In this document: positions 19,530-28,213 of the stretch, piece after piece
How the letters are laid out: each line of letters begins with the position of its first letter
How positions within the stretch are numbered: the stretch's first letter is position 1
From: Nocardia amikacinitolerans NBRC 108937
GTDB taxonomy: Bacteria > Actinomycetota > Actinomycetes > Mycobacteriales > Mycobacteriaceae
Reading direction: 5' to 3'
Assembly (NCBI RefSeq): GCF_001612615.1
Contig: NZ_BDAU01000028.1
Location: 156,792-220,791 of the forward strand
DNA length: 64,000 nucleotides
Notes under the pieces: generated by a model
What the model saw: only the letters and a program-made list of their open reading frames with translations
What the model was told of the DNA's origin: nothing
Databases searched by the model: none
Translations under genes and position numbers: made by a program

Positions 19530-19533
19530 GCCG

Positions 19534-20652
19534 GTGATCGACGTCAACCTCCTGGTCAAGCCGCTGCTCGACCTGCTCGGCAGCTTCGGCACCGGCGTGC
19601 TGCCCAGCGGCGGCCCCGCCGACTCGCTGGTCTCCACCTCGACGGCGCTGGATCAGCTGCATCAGTTGGGCCGCAACAGCATCAACCAGATGAACACCGC
19701 GTGGGACGGCGTCGCCGCCGACGCCGCGACCGCGAAGGCACTGCGCGTGCAGACCTCCGCCGCGAACATCTCCGACCGCGGCAACGAGATGGCGACGGTC
19801 GTCGACCAGGCCGCCACCGAGGTGGAGACCGGGCAGAAGGATCTCAACGGCATCGTCCAGTCCTTCGTGAACACCGCGACGGCGCTCGGCCCGACGATCG
19901 CGACGCCGCCGGGATTCGCGGCACTGGTCGGCACCGCCATCGATCACCTGAACCAGGGACTCGGCGTGGTCGGCCGGGTGCGCAACGAACTGGACACGCA
20001 CACCGCGACCATGACCCAGCTGACCCCGGCGCCCTCGAGCCCGTCGCTCGCGTCGCTGCCCGGCGCGATCACCAGCACCGCGGGCTCCGGCCTCCAAGGC
20101 CTGATGGGCGTGGTCGGCCAGGCCGGTTCGCTGATCACCAGCGTGGCGAGCACTTCGGCGCAGAACGTCGCCAAGACGAGTCCGGGCACGAACAACACCT
20201 CGAGCTCGAACTCCACGAAGCCCGGCGACAGCACCGCCGCGCCGAGCAGCAAGGACGGCGTCAAGATCACCCTGCCGGACGGCAGTGTCGTCGAGGCGCC
20301 GAACGAGAAGGCCGCGACCGCCGTCCAGTCGGCGCTGAGCGCGGTCGGCACCCCGTACGTCTGGGGCGGCAACACCCCTGGGTCCGGCATCGATTGCAGC
20401 GGCCTCACCAAGTACGCCTACGGCGAGGCGGGCGTCGAACTGCCGCGCCTTGCCCAGGAACAGCACATCGGACACCCGCAGGTGTCGCCCGGCGATCTGA
20501 TGCCGGGTGACCTGGCCGTATGGGACGGCCATGTCGCCATGGTCGTCGGCAACGGACAGCTCGTCGAGGCCGGTGATCCGGTCTCGGTCAGTTCCATCCG
20601 AACGGAGAACATGGGTATGGAGTTCTACGGCTTCTACAGGCCGACAGCATGA
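19534..20652 (+). CDS. NlpC/P60 cell-wall endopeptidase with WXG-like N-terminal domain
   Basis: 372 residues from a GTG four bases after the previous stop. Residues 30-160 are helical with a W-x-G turn (TAWDGVAADAA, W57/G59), as in type VII secreted proteins. Residues 200-245 form a Ser/Thr/Asn linker. Residues 260-372 are an NlpC/P60 domain with catalytic Cys288 (IDCSGL) and His333 (DGHVAMVV), expected to cut peptidoglycan stem peptides. There is no Sec signal peptide; the WXG-like domain points to type VII export. It could act in wall remodelling or as an antibacterial effector. The last four bases overlap the next gene. Confidence 0.75.
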   Translation: MIDVNLLVKPLLDLLGSFGTGVLPSGGPADSLVSTSTALDQLHQLGRNSINQMNTAWDGVAADAATAKALRVQTSAANISDRGNEMATVVDQAATEVETGQKDLNGIVQSFVNTATALGPTIATPPGFAALVGTAIDHLNQGLGVVGRVRNELDTHTATMTQLTPAPSSPSLASLPGAITSTAGSGLQGLMGVVGQAGSLITSVASTSAQNVAKTSPGTNNTSSSNSTKPGDSTAAPSSKDGVKITLPDGSVVEAPNEKAATAVQSALSAVGTPYVWGGNTPGSGIDCSGLTKYAYGEAGVELPRLAQEQHIGHPQVSPGDLMPGDLAVWDGHVAMVVGNGQLVEAGDPVSVSSIRTENMGMEFYGFYRPTA

Positions 20653-20999
20653 CCGAGCAGCAGGCCCAGCAGATCCCGAACGTCACCCTGGCCGTCAGCC
20701 AGAACCGGTCCGGCACCATCGCGGTGCGCGCGACCGACCAAGGCATGCCGGTCGAGATCAAGTTCGAGCGCAGCGAATACCGTTACGGCGCACAGGCTCT
20801 CGCCAACGAGATCCTGCGCCTGACCCAGCGCTCGGCCATCGCCGCGCGCGCCAAGCGCCGCGAGGTCCTCGCCGAGTCGGGCATGCCCGCCGACATCCTG
20901 GACCGGCTCGGACTGCCGACCAGGCAGCAGGCGGTCGACGAACTCGACCGCATCGACGACGCCGACACGGGACCGACGAGCTGGATGCGGCCGGTATGA
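20649..20999 (+). CDS. Conserved small protein in the type VII-like module
   Basis: 116 residues, overlapping the NlpC/P60 stop by four bases (ATGA). A beta-rich N-terminus (IPNVTLAVSQNRSGTIAVRATDQGMP) precedes a helical middle with conserved-looking basic residues (LTQRSAIAARAKRR) and a short acidic tail. I do not recognise the family. Its tight coupling suggests it acts with the peptidase, as chaperone, inhibitor or immunity protein; none of these can be decided from sequence. Confidence 0.55.
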   Translation: MTEQQAQQIPNVTLAVSQNRSGTIAVRATDQGMPVEIKFERSEYRYGAQALANEILRLTQRSAIAARAKRREVLAESGMPADILDRLGLPTRQQAVDELDRIDDADTGPTSWMRPV

Positions 21000-21030
21000 G
21001 CAAGCGGAGCGAGCGAAGCGAGGAATTGGC

Positions 21031-21378
21031 ATGAGTGCCGAGATGGACGCGCTCGTCGCGAGCGCGACCCAGAAACTGGAAGCGCTCGAGGCCGCACTGT
21101 ACGGCCTCAAGCAGGTGCGCGGCCAGTTCACCACCGAGGACGGCGCGGTCACCGTCGAGGTGAACAGCGAGGGCGCGCTGGTCGGTCTGACGCTGTCGGA
21201 GGCGGTCACGTCGATGGCCCCCGCCGACGTCTCCCAGCTGATCGTCTGGGCTTGCAGGCAGGCCTCCGAGGACGCGGGAGCGCAGCGCTCGAAGGTCGTT
21301 GCGACACTGAACGAGTCGTTCGCCCCGGCGCCCAACGGCGCGGCGGGCACAATTGGGGGCGGGCCGGATAGTGCCTGA
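21031..21378 (+). CDS. YbaB/EbfC-fold protein
   Basis: 115 residues. It has the YbaB/EbfC pattern: an N-terminal helix (MDALVASATQKLEALEAAL), a beta hairpin (TVEVNSEGALVGLTLS), and a C-terminal helix. This fold binds DNA in EbfC, but related proteins are common beside type VII effectors in actinomycetes and may be partner proteins. The 31-base gap from the previous gene is a GCGAGCGAAGCGAGG-type low-complexity run that also supplies a GAGG ribosome site. Confidence 0.65.
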   Translation: MSAEMDALVASATQKLEALEAALYGLKQVRGQFTTEDGAVTVEVNSEGALVGLTLSEAVTSMAPADVSQLIVWACRQASEDAGAQRSKVVATLNESFAPAPNGAAGTIGGGPDSA

Positions 21379-21404
21379 GCCGGAAGGTCGATAGGCTTCC
21401 GCAC

Positions 21405-22649
21405 ATGGCTTCTGGAGACATCGTCCCGATCGAGCTCGGCCTGACCGACGGCGATCTCGTCACCCTGTGGGCACCGCGCTGGCGCGACGGTGACGACGAG
21501 TGGATGGCATTCCTCGGACATGAGGATTCCCTCTATGGTTTCGACACCGTCGCCGAACTGGCCGCGTTCATCCGGACCAGCTCCGACAACGATCTGGTCG
21601 ACCATCCCGCGTGGAAGGTCGTCGCCGGACTCTCGGCGGTGGAACTGGAGCCGGAGGAGAATTTCACGTTCGACCTGGTCGCGGTGCCGGAGCTGGCCGC
21701 GGGCGATCCCGACGTGGACAGCATCGCCGAGCTGGAGGACACCCTCGGCATGGTCCGCAACATCGGCGAGGTGTGCGAGCTGGAGACGGTCACCAAGTTC
21801 TTCGGCTCGCATCCCGTGCTCGGCGCGCTGCCGGGCGGGGTGAGCGCGTTCGTCGGTCGGGACGGCGAGGAACTCTGGGACCAGATCGGCGCGGCCATCG
21901 CCAAGGACTGGGACTCGGTGCTCGACGCCATCGACTCGGTGGTCGCCACCCCGGACGTGGACGCCGAAGCCGTCGCGGTCGCCGAGGCCGAGTTGCTCGC
22001 GGCCGAGGAGAACGTGGTCGACGCCGACGACGCGGCCGACAGCGACGAGGACGAGGAGTTCGAGGCCGTCGACTTGGACGACGAGGACGAGGAGGAAGAC
22101 GACTCGTTCTGGCACGAGGTCGGCATCGACCCGGTCAAGATCGTCACCTCGGACGGCACCTATTTCACGCTGCGCTGCTACCTCGACGACGAACCGATCT
22201 TCCTCGGCAAGAACGGCTCGATCACGGTCTTCGGCTCCGAGCGCGCCCTCGCGCGCTACCTCGCCGACGAGCACGACCACGATCTGGCGCGAGTGAGCAC
22301 CTACGGCGAGGTACAGACCGCCGCCGTGGACGGCTCGCTCGAGGTCGAGGTGACCGACGAGAACGTCTATGTGCTGCCCGGCCTGGCCGACGACCTGGCC
22401 GAGGGACCGGAGGCGGTCGACATCGAACAGCTCGACCTGGCCGTCGAATTGTTCACCGATGCCGCCGACTACGCCGAGGACGACGCCGTCGAGCAGGCGC
22501 TGGCCCAGTCCACTCCCCTGGGCTGGTACGTGTCGTACCTGCTGAACCCGGACCCGACCCGGATGGCGCCGAACCCGCCGTTCGCCGCCGAAGCGCAGAG
22601 CTGGCGCGAGCTCGAGCGTGCGTTCGAGGCCCGGCTCGCGCCGCAGTAG
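21405..22649 (+). CDS. Acidic conserved protein (Rv3311-like)
   Basis: 414 residues. TAGGCT at 21392-21397 lies seven bases before the ATG, suggesting its own leaderless transcript. The N-terminus (VPIELGLTDGDLVTLWAPRWRDGDD) starts a globular domain. A strongly acidic linker of about 40 residues, mostly Asp and Glu, lies near residues 200-235. The C-terminal half repeats the style of the N-terminal half (SDGTYFTLRCYLDDEP), suggesting internal duplication. Position between upp and add matches Rv3311 of M. tuberculosis. Function unknown; the acidic middle could be a protein- or metal-binding linker. Confidence 0.65.
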   Translation: MASGDIVPIELGLTDGDLVTLWAPRWRDGDDEWMAFLGHEDSLYGFDTVAELAAFIRTSSDNDLVDHPAWKVVAGLSAVELEPEENFTFDLVAVPELAAGDPDVDSIAELEDTLGMVRNIGEVCELETVTKFFGSHPVLGALPGGVSAFVGRDGEELWDQIGAAIAKDWDSVLDAIDSVVATPDVDAEAVAVAEAELLAAEENVVDADDAADSDEDEEFEAVDLDDEDEEEDDSFWHEVGIDPVKIVTSDGTYFTLRCYLDDEPIFLGKNGSITVFGSERALARYLADEHDHDLARVSTYGEVQTAAVDGSLEVEVTDENVYVLPGLADDLAEGPEAVDIEQLDLAVELFTDAADYAEDDAVEQALAQSTPLGWYVSYLLNPDPTRMAPNPPFAAEAQSWRELERAFEARLAPQ

Positions 22650-22653
22650 TCCG

Positions 22654-22694
22654 CTGAAATGGGGCCGAATCCGTTCGGCCCCAACTCATTTCAG
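22654..22694. terminator. Bidirectional hairpin terminator
   Basis: Two nested stems: 22654-22660 with 22688-22694 (CTGAAAT/ATTTCAG), and 22661-22669 with 22674-22682 (GGGGCCGAA/TTCGGCCCC, four-base loop). It lies between convergent genes and overlaps the stop codon of the minus-strand one. Confidence 0.85.
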
Positions 22695-23342
22695 TCTGAT
22701 CCAGATGTGCTCGGCGCGACCGAGCAGCCGCTCGTCCGCGCCGTAGACCGCGGTGGCGGAATAGAGCTTGCGACCCTGCACGCCATGACTTTCCCCGACC
22801 ACCACGCACGGCTCGCCCGCCTCGGGCAGGCCGAACACCGCGGCGGTCATCGAGCCGAGCAGTGCTGGCTGCTCCAGCATGCCGGGTACCGACCAACCGC
22901 CAGGGCAGTCCAGCGCCGCCCACAGCAGCGCGGCGTCGATCGGCAGCGTCTCGTCAGGCGTCCACGGGGCCGCGACCACGCCCTCGCGCACCGGACCCGG
23001 CTCGATGCGCAGGCCGTCCCCGCGCGCGTTTCCGCAGACGAAGCAGTGCGCGAACATGTCGTTGGTCTCGTACGAGCCAGCGGCGACTTCCGCCACCTCG
23101 CGCGGCACGGATCCCGGGACGTCCCGTTCGAACGCGCCCGCCCGCGATTCCGCGATCAGGCGCTCACCGTCGAACAACTTGCCGTCGTCCAGCCGCAACG
23201 GCGTGTCCAGCGGAGCCGGGTTCCGCAGCATCACCGTCACCGCGCTCTCGTCGCGGTGTTCGGCGAGGCGTCCGGCGACATAGCCGCCGTTGCCGGAATT
23301 CGGTGGGCCGTTGAACCGACCGGGAATCTGCACAATCGTCAC
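22686..23342 (-). CDS. Hotdog-fold thioesterase-like protein
   Basis: 218 residues from a GTG at 23342. The segment FNGPPNSGNGGYVAGRLAEH is the conserved start of a hotdog-type acyl-CoA thioesterase-like family. Further on, AHCFVCGNARGDGLRIEPG resembles the F/CFVCG motif of hotdog proteins, and LLWAALDCPGGW is the second half. The probable substrate is an acyl-thioester. It has no metabolic partner nearby and ends inside the shared terminator hairpin. Confidence 0.6.
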   Translation of the reverse strand: MTIVQIPGRFNGPPNSGNGGYVAGRLAEHRDESAVTVMLRNPAPLDTPLRLDDGKLFDGERLIAESRAGAFERDVPGSVPREVAEVAAGSYETNDMFAHCFVCGNARGDGLRIEPGPVREGVVAAPWTPDETLPIDAALLWAALDCPGGWSVPGMLEQPALLGSMTAAVFGLPEAGEPCVVVGESHGVQGRKLYSATAVYGADERLLGRAEHIWIRLK

Positions 23343-23400
23343 GAGATCCCACGATAACGAGGTCTATCGGAGGCTCTTCGTGGGCGGGCGGTGCGAAACT

Positions 23401-24498
23401 TCAGCCGAGCAGCACCGCGTATCCGGGCTTGATGATGTCGTCGATGATGCGCAGCCGGTCCGGGAACGGGATGAAGGCCGACTTCATCGCGTTGATGGTG
23501 AAGCGCTCCAGATCGCTCCAGCCGTAGCCGAAGGTCTCCACCAGCTTCAGCATCTCCGCACTCATCGTCGTGTCGCTCATCAGGCGGTTGTCGGTGTTCA
23601 CCGTGACGCGGAAGCGCAGCCGGGCGAGCAGATCGAACGGGTGCTTGTCCAAGGCGGGCACCGCGCCGGTCTGCACATTCGACGACGGACACAGCTCGAG
23701 CGGAATTCGCATGTCCCGCACGTAATTCGCGACCAGACCCAGTTCCGCGTCCGCCAGCGCGCCCGGCACGTGGATGTCGTCGGTGATGCGCACGCCGTGC
23801 CCGAGCCGGTCGGCGCCGCAGAACGCCAGCGCCTCGTGGATCGACGGCAGGCCGAACGCCTCGCCCGCGTGGATGGTGAAGTGCGCGCTGTTCGCCCGCA
23901 TGTACTCGAACGCGTCGAGATGCCTGCTCGGCGGAAAGCCCGCCTCCGCGCCCGCGATGTCGAAGCCGCCGACGCCGCGGTCGCGCCAGCGCACCGTGAG
24001 CTCGGCGATCTCGCGCGAACGCGCCGCGTGCCGCATGGCAGTGAGCAGGCAAGTCACCACGATGGAATGGCCCGCCTCGGCGGCGGCCGCCTCGCCCTCG
24101 CGGAAGCCGGCCAAGGTGTGCTCGACCACCTCGTCCATGCTCAGTCCGCGCTCCAGGTGCTGCTCGGGCGCGAAGCGCACTTCCGCGTACACCACGCCGT
24201 CGGCGGCCAGGTCCTCGGCGCATTCGCGGGCCACTCGGCGCAGGCCCTCCGGTGTCTGCATCACCGCGACGGTGTGCGCGAACGTCTCCAGGTAGCGCTC
24301 CAGCGAACCGCTGTCGGCGGCGTCGCGGAACCAGGCCGCGAGGGTCGCCTCGTCGGTGGCGGGTAGGTCTTCGTAACCGCAATCGGCGGCGAGCTCCAGT
24401 ACCGTCGCGGGCCGCAGACCACCGTCGAGGTGATCGTGCAGCAGCGCCTTGGGAGCTTGGCGGATCGAGGCGAGGGTGAGCGGCATCGGTCCTGTCAT
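23401..24498 (-). CDS. add: Adenosine deaminase
   Basis: 365 residues. It converts adenosine or deoxyadenosine to inosine or deoxyinosine. Zinc ligands HDHLDGG (His21, His23), the substrate loop TIHAGEAFG, LGHGVRI and the late NTDNRLMSDT (metal Asp) are all present. The ATG at 24498 was chosen because TAACGT (minus strand, 24505-24510) is six bases upstream; an ATG four codons in and a GTG two codons out are alternatives. Placed before deoA as in M. tuberculosis (Rv3313c). Confidence 0.95.
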   Translation of the reverse strand: MTGPMPLTLASIRQAPKALLHDHLDGGLRPATVLELAADCGYEDLPATDEATLAAWFRDAADSGSLERYLETFAHTVAVMQTPEGLRRVARECAEDLAADGVVYAEVRFAPEQHLERGLSMDEVVEHTLAGFREGEAAAAEAGHSIVVTCLLTAMRHAARSREIAELTVRWRDRGVGGFDIAGAEAGFPPSRHLDAFEYMRANSAHFTIHAGEAFGLPSIHEALAFCGADRLGHGVRITDDIHVPGALADAELGLVANYVRDMRIPLELCPSSNVQTGAVPALDKHPFDLLARLRFRVTVNTDNRLMSDTTMSAEMLKLVETFGYGWSDLERFTINAMKSAFIPFPDRLRIIDDIIKPGYAVLLG

Positions 24499-24721
24499 GA
24501 CCACACGTTAGCCGCGCCGCGCGGAATCGGCAGCGAAGTTCCGGCGTGGCAACCATCTCGTTGCCGGCGAGCCATGGAGTGGTCCACAGCGCGTTCGCGC
24601 GGCGTTGCCGATCACGGTCGTCCGCCGTGCCGGGCCGAGCACGGTGCGCGACTCCCGGTGCCGTCCCGGCATGCCCGCCTGCACGAGCGGCTGGACGGCT
24701 CGCGCACCGACGGCCCGGCGC

Positions 24722-26011
<1,290 letters not shown>

Positions 26012-26052
26012 CCGGCCAGTCTGGCACGACACCCCGCCGCCGCTGGTTCTTG

Positions 26053-26072
26053 TCGGAGGCCTCCGATAGCCT
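26053..26072 (+). promoter_or_regulatory. Palindrome and -10 between deoA and the small-protein pair
   Basis: TCGGAGGCCTCCGA (26053-26066) is a perfect 14-bp palindrome. It is followed at once by TAGCCT (26067-26072), a likely -10 for the plus-strand small genes. An operator role is inferred. Confidence 0.45.
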
Positions 26073-26106
26073 CGCCGCATCAATCGATCGACGAAGGGGG
26101 ATTCAG

Positions 26107-26376
26107 ATGACTTACGCCGAGTTGAACCGACGGGTTACCCGGATCGAGACGCGCACCCGCGAGGTCGAGGCTTGCCACTCCGAGTCAATCTACAAGCTGA
26201 CCCGGCGGGCGGCGCGGACGGACATCGTGACCGGACGTCTGGTCGTCGGCATGAACCAACTGGGTCGCGGTATTGCGCTGATGATGGAGCGCATGGGGCT
26301 GCCACCGCTCGAGTTCGCGGAGGTATCGATGCCAACCGAAGCGGAAATCGACGACGCACTCGAGGCCGACTGCTGA
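26107..26376 (+). CDS. Small coiled-coil protein, first of a paralogous pair
   Basis: 89 residues from an ATG with AAGGGGGA upstream. It starts MTYAELNRRVTRIETRTREVE, a likely coiled-coil heptad region, and ends in ALMMERMGLPPLEF, then PTEAEIDDALEADC. No membrane segment or signal peptide. The next gene, 13 bases on, is a paralogue with the same start, same RIETR core, same ALMM-RMGL block and same final acidic-Asp-Cys ending. Family not recognised. The pair lies between divergent deoA and convergent cdd, where M. tuberculosis has nothing. Confidence 0.7.
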   Translation: MTYAELNRRVTRIETRTREVEACHSESIYKLTRRAARTDIVTGRLVVGMNQLGRGIALMMERMGLPPLEFAEVSMPTEAEIDDALEADC

Positions 26377-26389
26377 CGAGGGGGCGACT

Positions 26390-26638
26390 ATGACTTGTTC
26401 GGATCTGGATCGCAGGATGGCCAGGATCGAGACGCGCGTCGCCGATCTCGAGGAGACGCTGCTGCGAGACGTTCGCGGGGTGAAGGTCTTCGCGAACCGG
26501 CTCGCGGCTCAGTCGTCGACCATCGGTGAGGGTGTCGCGCTGATGATGCAACGAATGGGGCTCACTCCCATTCGCGTGCCGACTGTCGAGCCGCCCACCC
26601 CGGCCGAGATCGACGAGTCGTTCGAAGACGACTGCTGA
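26390..26638 (+). CDS. Small coiled-coil protein, second of a paralogous pair
   Basis: 82 residues, GAGGGGG ribosome site. It aligns end to end with the preceding protein: MTCSDLDRRMARIETRVADLE at the N-terminus, GVALMMQRMGLTPI in the middle and PTPAEIDESFEDDC at the end. The central stretch has diverged. The conserved final cysteine preceded by acidic residues is the clearest shared oddity. Possibly a hetero-oligomeric pair or an ordinary tandem duplication; function unknown. Confidence 0.7.
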   Translation: MTCSDLDRRMARIETRVADLEETLLRDVRGVKVFANRLAAQSSTIGEGVALMMQRMGLTPIRVPTVEPPTPAEIDESFEDDC

Positions 26639-26648
26639 CGGATAGCGA

Positions 26649-27050
26649 CTACTGCTGCCCGGCGTTCAGGTCGTCGGGACCGAAGGCGTCGGGCAGCAGG
26701 GTGCTCAGCCGGACGGGGCCGGTGCGGTGGTCCACCAGGAGATCGCGGCCGCCGTGCTCGTAGAGGAGTTGGCGGCAGCGACCGCACGGCATCAGGATTT
26801 CGCCGCGGGAATCGCAGACCGAGACCGCCGCGAGACGCCCGCCGCCGCCCGCGAATAAGTTACCGACGAGTACGCATTCGGCGCAGAGGGCCAATCCATA
26901 TGAGACATTTTCCACATTGCAACCGCTCACAATTCGACCGTCCGAAGTGAGAGCCGCGGCGCCGACCGGGAAACGGGAGTAGGGCGCATAGGCATTGCGC
27001 ATAACTCGAATAGCATTGTCGCGCAAAACATTCCACTCGATTTCCGACAT
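26649..27050 (-). CDS. cdd: Cytidine deaminase
   Basis: 133 residues from an ATG at 27050 with GGGAGG upstream; the frame to 27164 lacks family sequence. It deaminates cytidine or deoxycytidine to uridine or deoxyuridine. Zinc site: CAEC with Cys56 and catalytic Glu58, and PCGRC with Cys89 and Cys92. The substrate loop is SGCNVENVSYGLALC. It completes the pyrimidine salvage set with deoA and upp. Corresponds to Rv3315c, divergent from sdhC. Confidence 0.94.
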   Translation of the reverse strand: MSEIEWNVLRDNAIRVMRNAYAPYSRFPVGAAALTSDGRIVSGCNVENVSYGLALCAECVLVGNLFAGGGGRLAAVSVCDSRGEILMPCGRCRQLLYEHGGRDLLVDHRTGPVRLSTLLPDAFGPDDLNAGQQ

Positions 27051-27364
27051 CGCGAGCCTCCCGCCGAACCACCGCGAGGAGGGCGCACGAGAGCCCGCGC
27101 GCACCCCATTACGCATCAACAAAGGCAAACCTAACCCAGCGCAATGTAGCGCAACGCACGGCACGCCGAATTAGTTCCGCGAAACCGAGAGGATTAGAGT
27201 CCACAACAGATCGGTTCAGGTTCCCGGCGGGCCTCGCGCAAACGGAGCACCGTGCTCCAGCACACTCGGAGCACAGCGCAGCAACCTGGGCATTCGCCCC
27301 CTTCACGCGGCCGGCCCGGGACCTGAAACCGGGTCCATCAACGACGTTGGAGGCACCGCACTCT
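27051..27364. promoter_or_regulatory. cdd-sdhC divergent intergenic region
   Basis: 314 bases, locally less GC-rich than the surroundings. It must hold the sdhCDAB promoter. GGAGG at 27349 is the likely sdhC ribosome site, 11 bases before the ATG. An AAACCTAACCC element near 27130 resembles half of an iron-repressor box but is incomplete. No open frame is convincing. Confidence 0.4.
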
Positions 27365-27763
27365 ATGACCACGATCGAAGCTCCGGCCCAGCCGAAGCGG
27401 AAGACGCTGTACCGAGGCGACCCCGGAATGTGGTCCTGGGCGCTGCACCGGATCACCGGTGTCACCATCTTCTTCTTCCTCTTCGTGCACGTCTTGGATA
27501 CCGCACTGGTCCGCGTCAGCCCGGAGACCTACGACGCGGCGATCGAGACCTACAAGACCCCGCTCGTCGCGCTGATGGAGATGGGCCTCGTGGTCTGCGT
27601 GCTGTTCCACGCGCTCAACGGCGTCCGCGTGATCCTCGTCGACTTCTGGTCCCAGGGCCCGCGCTACCAGCGCCAGATGCTCTGGATCGTGCTCGCCATC
27701 TGGATCCTGGTCTCGGCCGCCGGTATCGGCCGCCAGTTCTTCTACCTGTTCACGGAGCACTGA
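27365..27763 (+). CDS. sdhC: Succinate dehydrogenase cytochrome b556 subunit
   Basis: 132 residues from an ATG at 27365 (GGAGG upstream; an in-frame TTG at 27347 is less likely). Three transmembrane helices are visible, the first at about residues 30-48 (ITGVTIFFFLFVHVLDTAL). WSWALHRITGV is the SdhC signature near the quinone/heme site, and the histidine in FFFLFVHVLDT or LFHALNGVR is the likely heme ligand. It anchors complex II in the membrane. First gene of sdhCDAB, as in Rv3316. Confidence 0.93.
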   Translation: MTTIEAPAQPKRKTLYRGDPGMWSWALHRITGVTIFFFLFVHVLDTALVRVSPETYDAAIETYKTPLVALMEMGLVVCVLFHALNGVRVILVDFWSQGPRYQRQMLWIVLAIWILVSAAGIGRQFFYLFTEH

Positions 27764-27768
27764 TCGCC

Positions 27769-28200
27769 ATGACTGCACCTGTTCTCGGTAAGTCTTACGA
27801 CCGCCCGGCCAGCCTGGATCTGCCCCGCTCGCCGCGCGCCCGCTCCAGCAACAACTTCGAGAAGTACGCGTGGCTGTTCATGCGCTTCTCCGGCCTGCTG
27901 CTGATGGTCCTTGTGCTGGGCCACATGTTCATCATGCTGATGATCGACGGCGGCGTGCAGCGGCTGAACTTCGCCTTCGTCGCGGGCCGCTGGGCCTCCC
28001 CGTTCTGGCAGATCTGGGACCTCACCATGCTGTGGCTGGCCCAGCTGCACGGCGGCAACGGTCTGCGCACCGTGATCGACGACTACTCCCGCAAGGACTC
28101 GACCCGGTTCTGGCTCAAGACCCTGCTGGTGATCTCGATGATCCTGGTCACGGGCGTCGGCACCTACGTCATCTTCACCTTCGACCCCAACATCAGTTAG
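27769..28200 (+). CDS. sdhD: Succinate dehydrogenase membrane anchor subunit
   Basis: 143 residues, five bases after sdhC. Three hydrophobic helices begin at WLFMRFSGLLLMVLVLGHMFIM; RFSG and H of LVLGHMF match the heme-b/quinone segment of SdhD, and LHGGNGLRTVIDDY is the conserved loop before helix three. It forms with SdhC the two-subunit membrane anchor. Corresponds to Rv3317. Confidence 0.92.
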   Translation: MTAPVLGKSYDRPASLDLPRSPRARSSNNFEKYAWLFMRFSGLLLMVLVLGHMFIMLMIDGGVQRLNFAFVAGRWASPFWQIWDLTMLWLAQLHGGNGLRTVIDDYSRKDSTRFWLKTLLVISMILVTGVGTYVIFTFDPNIS

Positions 28201-28213
28201 GAACAGGCCCTCG

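Noticed and set aside
27120..27145. Possible IdeR/DtxR iron box before sdhC
   Set aside because: Only about 12 of 19 positions match the consensus and the second half-site is missing.
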